A stretch of 64,000 bases of DNA from NCBI GenBank assembly GCA_964343805.1, contig CAYFLR010000016.1, positions 1 to 64,000 on the forward strand. Reading direction: 5' to 3'. The stretch comes from CAYFLR01 sp964343805. GTDB lineage: Bacteria; Bdellovibrionota_B; Oligoflexia; CAYFLR01. Shown one piece after another: positions 60,177-64,000 of the stretch. The notes beneath the pieces are model-generated. The model did no database searches, had not been told where the DNA came from, and saw nothing but the letters and a program-made list of their open reading frames with translations. Both the position numbers and the translations under genes were made by a program. How positions within the stretch are numbered: position 1 is the stretch's first letter; each line of letters starts with the position of its first letter.

Positions 60177-62696
60177 TTATTTAGTCAGAATGGACATGAA
60201 AGTTATGATAACACCTGAGCAGATGTTTTTAGTTACATGATAAGGAATAACTGTCATAAGTAAATCCTCACCTCTACGAGTCACCACTCTCTTTTCAACT
60301 ATTTTCTGAGTTTCAAGAACGGTTTTGATATAATCCATCAAGTTCTCATTTTCTAAAGCGTGGTTAAACTGGCTGATGGGGCGGCCCACATCGGACTCAA
60401 TGATTTTGTAAACTTTAGAAATCTGAGGCGTAAATCTTCGGATATTTAACTCATCATCCAGGAAGACAATTCCAATTTTTGCATTAGCAATCAGATTATC
60501 TAAGTCCATATTCACTTCGGTGAGTTCAATAATCTTTTGTTGATGCTCAGCGTTTACAGTATAGAGCTCCTCATTTACAGATTGCAGCTCTTCATTGGTA
60601 CTTTGCAGCTCTTCGTTGCTGGCTAATAGTTCCTCATTGGTGGCCTGTAATTCTTCATTGGAAGTTTCTAGCTCTTCCACTGTGGCTTGTAAGTTTTCCT
60701 TATTAAACTGAAGCTCTCTTTCTAAATCAGAAATGCGCTGCTCGGCTTCATCACTCAGACTATAGGTTTCACCTTCAGATTCAGATTGCTCATTACCAGA
60801 AGATTTCTGTGTAAAAAAGATGGCTGCTAAAAGGGGTTGCCCTTTCTTTTGAGGCAAGACTTTGAGGTTCATTTCAAAAATCTTGGCTCCCTCACCCATT
60901 CGGAGATGGATGTTAGTATAATGAATTTCTTGTTGGTTAGTAAATAAGCGCTGTAAACCAGTAGCTAGGGGAATGGAAAGTTCACTGGGCAACACTTTAG
61001 TTACATCATGAGAAGATTTTCCCATGGGATATTTAAGAAGTGAGTAGGTGTCATTAAGGACATAAACCATTTCAAACTTCTCATTCACAATCAGACTGAG
61101 AGGTCCATAGTCATCGGAAATAAGGGTGAGAAAGCGTTCTATTATTCGATCTTCTTCGATGGAAAGACTCACTTTACCTTTAAATTGAGTCGTTTCGAGT
61201 AATGAACGAGTGCGATCTATTCCAGCCATCTTAATGGTATCTGCAGGCATGCCTGCAATACGAGACTTTCCTTTAGACTTGTAGATTTTTAATTTATGTT
61301 CAACAGTTTCAAACATCTCTCCCGCATCTCCAATGGATTCACTATTACCTAAAACTAAAATCCCTGCTCGACGGATGGAGAAATTAAAATAGTGAAAGAT
61401 TCTCTTTTGTAAAACAGATTGTAGATAGATGAGAAGATTTCGACAACTCAGCAAATCAATATTGGTAAAAGGAGGATCTTTGATCAGGTTGTGTTGGGCA
61501 AAGATCACCATTTCTCTGATTTGACGCGAGATTTGCAAATACTCTTCTTTCTTTATAAAGTATTTAGTTAAATATTTTTCAGGAAGATCAGCCGCAATAC
61601 TGGAAGGATAAATACCAACTCCCGCATGTAAGATCGCATTCTTGTCCACATCGGTAGCAAATACTTTGACACTGCGATTGATTTTGTGTTTTTCCAAGCA
61701 CTCATTAAAGATCATAGCCAAAGTATAGGCTTCTTCACCTGTGGAGCATCCCGGCACCCAAACCCGTATGGGATGTTTCCCTTCTTTAATTAGGTTAGGA
61801 ATATAATTATCTTCCAAATCCTGAAAGACCTGCTCATCTCTAAAAAAGTTTGTGACCCCGATTAAGAGATCTTGAAACAATTTGAGCGTCTCCACCGAGG
61901 AAGACTCGATCAATCTCACGTACTCTTGCAAACTTGTGACCTGAGTAATGGTCATTCTTCGTTCAATACGTCTTACGATAGTGTTTTGTTTATAGTGAGT
62001 AAAATCAACTTTATGCTTTTCTCTAAGTTTAGAAAAAATACGGTTGACCCCATCCTGATTGGAGATGATGCCCTTATGATTATCCGGTTTAATAGCATAG
62101 GGGTGTTTAATATAGGACATAAGGATCTCAGGAAGTTCATGAGTATCAGCAATAAAGTCCACCATCCCGGAATTGACGGCTGAGCGAGGCATGCCATCAA
62201 ACTTTGCAGTCTCTTCCCTTTGACTCATAATCATACCACCTTTTTCTTTGATGGCACGAATTCCACGAGTTCCGTCACTCCCTGTTCCAGAGAGAATGAT
62301 TCCAATAGATTTTTCACCTTGATCTTCTGCTAAGGAAGCAAAAAACATATCGATTGGAAGGTTGATTCCCCCATTTCTTTCTTGGGGATGAAGTAAAAAT
62401 TTACCATGAAAGATAGTGAGATTGACTTTGGGAGTAATGAGATAGATGCAGTTTCGCTTGACTGTCATACCTTCTTCAACTCGATAAATTTCCATACTGG
62501 TATGCTTATTAAGCAGCTCCACCATCAGACTTTTATAATCGGGAGAGAGATGCTGAATCACCACAAAGGCAAGATTGCTATCTGTAGGCATCTTTTTAAA
62601 AAATTCGCCTATAGCCTCAAGACCTCCGGCAGAAGCCCCAATTCCTACAAAGTATAATGGGCTATCCTTATGATTTTTTTCAGGTTTTGAATTCAT
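60177..62696 (-). CDS. CheB-CheR-PAS fusion protein
   Basis: An 839-residue chemotaxis-type fusion. It has a CheB methylesterase domain with Ser22 (GASAGG), His49 (VIQHLSPD) and Asp141 (SGTGSDG), then a CheR methyltransferase (NTIVRRIERRM, VWVPGCSTGEEAYTLAMI, LLSCRNLLIYL). A coiled coil of ETSNEELQATNEELLASN-type repeats and a C-terminal PAS domain (IGIVFLDDELNIRRFTP) follow. The PAS and coil usually feed a kinase, but here the protein ends after PAS. It lies between the REC-coil and substrate-binding genes, with a 3-bp gap to the latter. Confidence 0.95.
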   Translation of the reverse strand: MNSKPEKNHKDSPLYFVGIGASAGGLEAIGEFFKKMPTDSNLAFVVIQHLSPDYKSLMVELLNKHTSMEIYRVEEGMTVKRNCIYLITPKVNLTIFHGKFLLHPQERNGGINLPIDMFFASLAEDQGEKSIGIILSGTGSDGTRGIRAIKEKGGMIMSQREETAKFDGMPRSAVNSGMVDFIADTHELPEILMSYIKHPYAIKPDNHKGIISNQDGVNRIFSKLREKHKVDFTHYKQNTIVRRIERRMTITQVTSLQEYVRLIESSSVETLKLFQDLLIGVTNFFRDEQVFQDLEDNYIPNLIKEGKHPIRVWVPGCSTGEEAYTLAMIFNECLEKHKINRSVKVFATDVDKNAILHAGVGIYPSSIAADLPEKYLTKYFIKKEEYLQISRQIREMVIFAQHNLIKDPPFTNIDLLSCRNLLIYLQSVLQKRIFHYFNFSIRRAGILVLGNSESIGDAGEMFETVEHKLKIYKSKGKSRIAGMPADTIKMAGIDRTRSLLETTQFKGKVSLSIEEDRIIERFLTLISDDYGPLSLIVNEKFEMVYVLNDTYSLLKYPMGKSSHDVTKVLPSELSIPLATGLQRLFTNQQEIHYTNIHLRMGEGAKIFEMNLKVLPQKKGQPLLAAIFFTQKSSGNEQSESEGETYSLSDEAEQRISDLERELQFNKENLQATVEELETSNEELQATNEELLASNEELQSTNEELQSVNEELYTVNAEHQQKIIELTEVNMDLDNLIANAKIGIVFLDDELNIRRFTPQISKVYKIIESDVGRPISQFNHALENENLMDYIKTVLETQKIVEKRVVTRRGEDLLMTVIPYHVTKNICSGVIITFMSILTK

Positions 62697-62705
62697 AGTA
62701 TTCCT

Positions 62706-63449
62706 TTATTCATTGCCAATTCTATCCTTAAGCTTTTTCAAAGTACGGTAATTCCTTTGAATTTCTTCCATTAGATAGGCATTTGACTCTTTTAAATTTA
62801 TTATCTCACGGGTTAAAAGGGCATTGCTCTGAACAAGATCAGACTTTGACAATACCTCATCTGTAACCCGACGCACCAGATCTTTATTGGTAAGTCTAAA
62901 CTCTTCCAAATTGTCTGACAACTGGATATTTTCAAGCTTCAACTGATTTTTTTCAAAATTAAGCTCTTTGTTTTGATCTTCTACCAATTTCTGACTGTCC
63001 TTATTTTTGACAATCACCTTCTTAAGCTCAATGATGAGCTCTTCTAGAGACTGTTTCTGGTGGCTCAAAGTGTGCTGCCCTCGAAACCGTTCTAGCGCGA
63101 AGCGAAGTTTAAGCTCAATTCCAGGTTTTAACTCGTTTTTACAGAAAAAATCCTGAGCTCCCTTCTTTATAGAGAGGATCCCCATGCGTAAATCATCCAA
63201 TTGAGTCAAAACAACAAAGGGAATATGCTGCACTTTTTCACTCAAAAGATCAATGGTAGATGTTCCTTGACTATCTGGTAGGCCGAGGTCCGCTACAACA
63301 ATATCCACTTCTTTATCTTCAAGATAGGCGAGAGCCTCTTTGAGACTTTGATGCCAAATAAGTTCAAATTCAGTTTCTGAGTGAGAAAAAAGAGCGTGTT
63401 TGAGAAGTTCGTAATCAGCAGGCTCATCTTCGATAATAAGAATTTTCAT
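62706..63449 (-). CDS. Response regulator with coiled-coil C terminus
   Basis: A 247-residue protein. The receiver domain has Glu7/Asp8, Asp54 (VVADLGLPD), Thr82 and Lys104 (CKNEL), consistent with phosphorylation. The C-terminal half is an extended coiled coil (about 125-245) with no known output domain. It contains VTDEVLSKSDLVQSNALLT, similar to the coil of the HAMP protein at 58140. It opens the minus-strand cluster; 9 bp separate it from the CheB-CheR gene. Confidence 0.9.
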   Translation of the reverse strand: MKILIIEDEPADYELLKHALFSHSETEFELIWHQSLKEALAYLEDKEVDIVVADLGLPDSQGTSTIDLLSEKVQHIPFVVLTQLDDLRMGILSIKKGAQDFFCKNELKPGIELKLRFALERFRGQHTLSHQKQSLEELIIELKKVIVKNKDSQKLVEDQNKELNFEKNQLKLENIQLSDNLEEFRLTNKDLVRRVTDEVLSKSDLVQSNALLTREIINLKESNAYLMEEIQRNYRTLKKLKDRIGNE

Positions 63450-63514
63450 AATAAACTTTCAAGGTTTGTCTGAAAAAGAAGAGACCAATCCTTTTCCATA
63501 TTTCAGATTAACTA

Positions 63515-63543
63515 TACCTATGTTTAATTACTACTTCTGTCAA
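63515..63543 (-). promoter_or_regulatory. Candidate sigma-70-type promoter for the signalling cluster
   Basis: On the minus strand TTGACA (63538-63543) is followed after 17 bp by TAGGTA (63515-63520), a 4/6 match to the -10 consensus. It lies about 65 bp upstream of the REC-coil start codon. Confidence 0.4.
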
Positions 63544-63699
63544 GCACCTAGATAGTAAAGTTTTCTTAACAAACGAATCCTAAGGTTTTTCCTTATAGTA
63601 AGTTCCTATTAATTATGCTAATTGGAGGCTAAGCAGGAAAAAAGCGTTAAAACCTACTACAAAAAAAATAAAGAAATCTGAGAGGAGCGTACCGCCCAG

Positions 63700-64000
63700 A
63701 TGAGAAATATATCTCCTGATCAACTTCGTGAGAAGGCTACCAAGCAAGCAGTTTACCGCAAGAATCCTTACCCTGACATTGAAAACCTGTCCATTGAAGA
63801 AGCCAAATCCATCATCTCAGAGCTACAAATACATAAAGTAGAACTGGAGATGCAAAATGAAGAATTGAGGAAAACCCATGAGGAGCTTCGCATCTCTAAG
63901 CTCCGGCACCGAGAAATGTTTTCCCTCGCTCCCATCGCTTACTTTGCCATCAACTCGGCATCCACTATCAAGGATGCTAATATTCAAGCGGGTCAATTGC
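63700..64000 (+). CDS. N-terminal part of a PAS-containing signalling protein (runs off the window)
   Basis: An open frame from the ATG at 63700 continues to the window end without a stop: 100 codons. It has the typical N terminus of PAS histidine kinases, a helix with HKVELEMQNEELRKTHEELR followed by a PAS start (MFSLAPIAYFAINS). GAGAGGAG lies 14-19 bases upstream, a slightly long spacing. It is divergent from the minus-strand signalling cluster and probably a kinase functioning with it; the catalytic part is not in the window. Confidence 0.8.
   Translation, partial: MRNISPDQLREKATKQAVYRKNPYPDIENLSIEEAKSIISELQIHKVELEMQNEELRKTHEELRISKLRHREMFSLAPIAYFAINSASTIKDANIQAGQL

Noticed and set aside
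1..64000. CRISPR arrays, rRNA genes and insertion sequences
   Set aside because: No regularly spaced repeats with unique spacers, no rRNA-like sequence and no transposase frame were seen.

Overview
The window is AT-rich DNA from a Gram-negative bacterium. Evidence for an outer membrane is the large number of lipoprotein signal peptides, a TolC-type outer-membrane protein and a probable outer-membrane barrel protein. Exported repeat lipoproteins (LRR, RCC1, FG-GAP, Big2, a DUF1554-like domain), hybrid histidine kinases and sigma-54-type promoters point to a free-living Bdellovibrionota/'deltaproteobacterial' or Leptospira-like organism. This is inference; no rRNA or other phylogenetic marker is present. 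Six runs of N (19190, 34119, 43100, 45103, 52012 and 54704) show a draft scaffold, and three of them break genes into apparently separate frames.

1-11470 is an integrative element. It has a tyrosine integrase, a small excisionase-like HTH protein, a D5-type helicase next to repeated AGAC(C/T) motifs, several small unknown proteins, a collagen-like lipoprotein and a Cro/CI regulator. Its cargo is a winged-helix/HNH/MazG-like fusion, a CPBP membrane protein and a four-gene exported-protein operon (8729-10999) behind a recognisable promoter and a perfect palindrome. The right end is marked by the 3' half of a tRNA-Met(CAT) gene (11426-11468), with three tandem 11-bp GTTTCAC repeats about 120 bp inside it. 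The intact tRNA should lie just left of the window.

11471-13600 is a decayed strip: a GC-rich structured segment ending in a second copy of the tRNA 3' end, a tiny ORF, a frameshifted lipoprotein gene, a broken P-loop kinase gene, hipB with a truncated hipA, and an epimerase relic.

13624-45119 is mainly chromosomal. It holds rsgA, a possible secreted clan CD-like peptidase, and a long series of exported proteins. Two families are modular: lipoproteins sharing a Ser-Pro-Lys linker stalk but carrying different C-terminal heads (17608, 27398), and two paralogous LRR proteins (25615, 37583). A tldD-tldE pair, a gap-split sensor kinase and a PQQ-type beta-propeller follow.

46109-55664 is the most striking region. 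A perfect-consensus sigma-54 promoter precedes a tightly packed eight-gene operon made entirely of exported or membrane-anchored proteins. They include a Cys-rich Hint-domain protein, a coiled-coil protein, a large beta-rich protein and, last, a two-part protein (beta domain plus HEAT-like helices) resembling the N-terminal module of vitellogenin/MTP-type lipid transfer proteins. I know of no described system with this composition.

55681-63449 is a signalling cluster on the minus strand: REC-coiled coil, CheB-CheR-PAS fusion, ABC-type substrate-binding protein, HAMP-coiled coil membrane protein, REC-only protein and PAS hybrid kinase. A PAS-containing signalling gene diverges from it and runs off the right edge.
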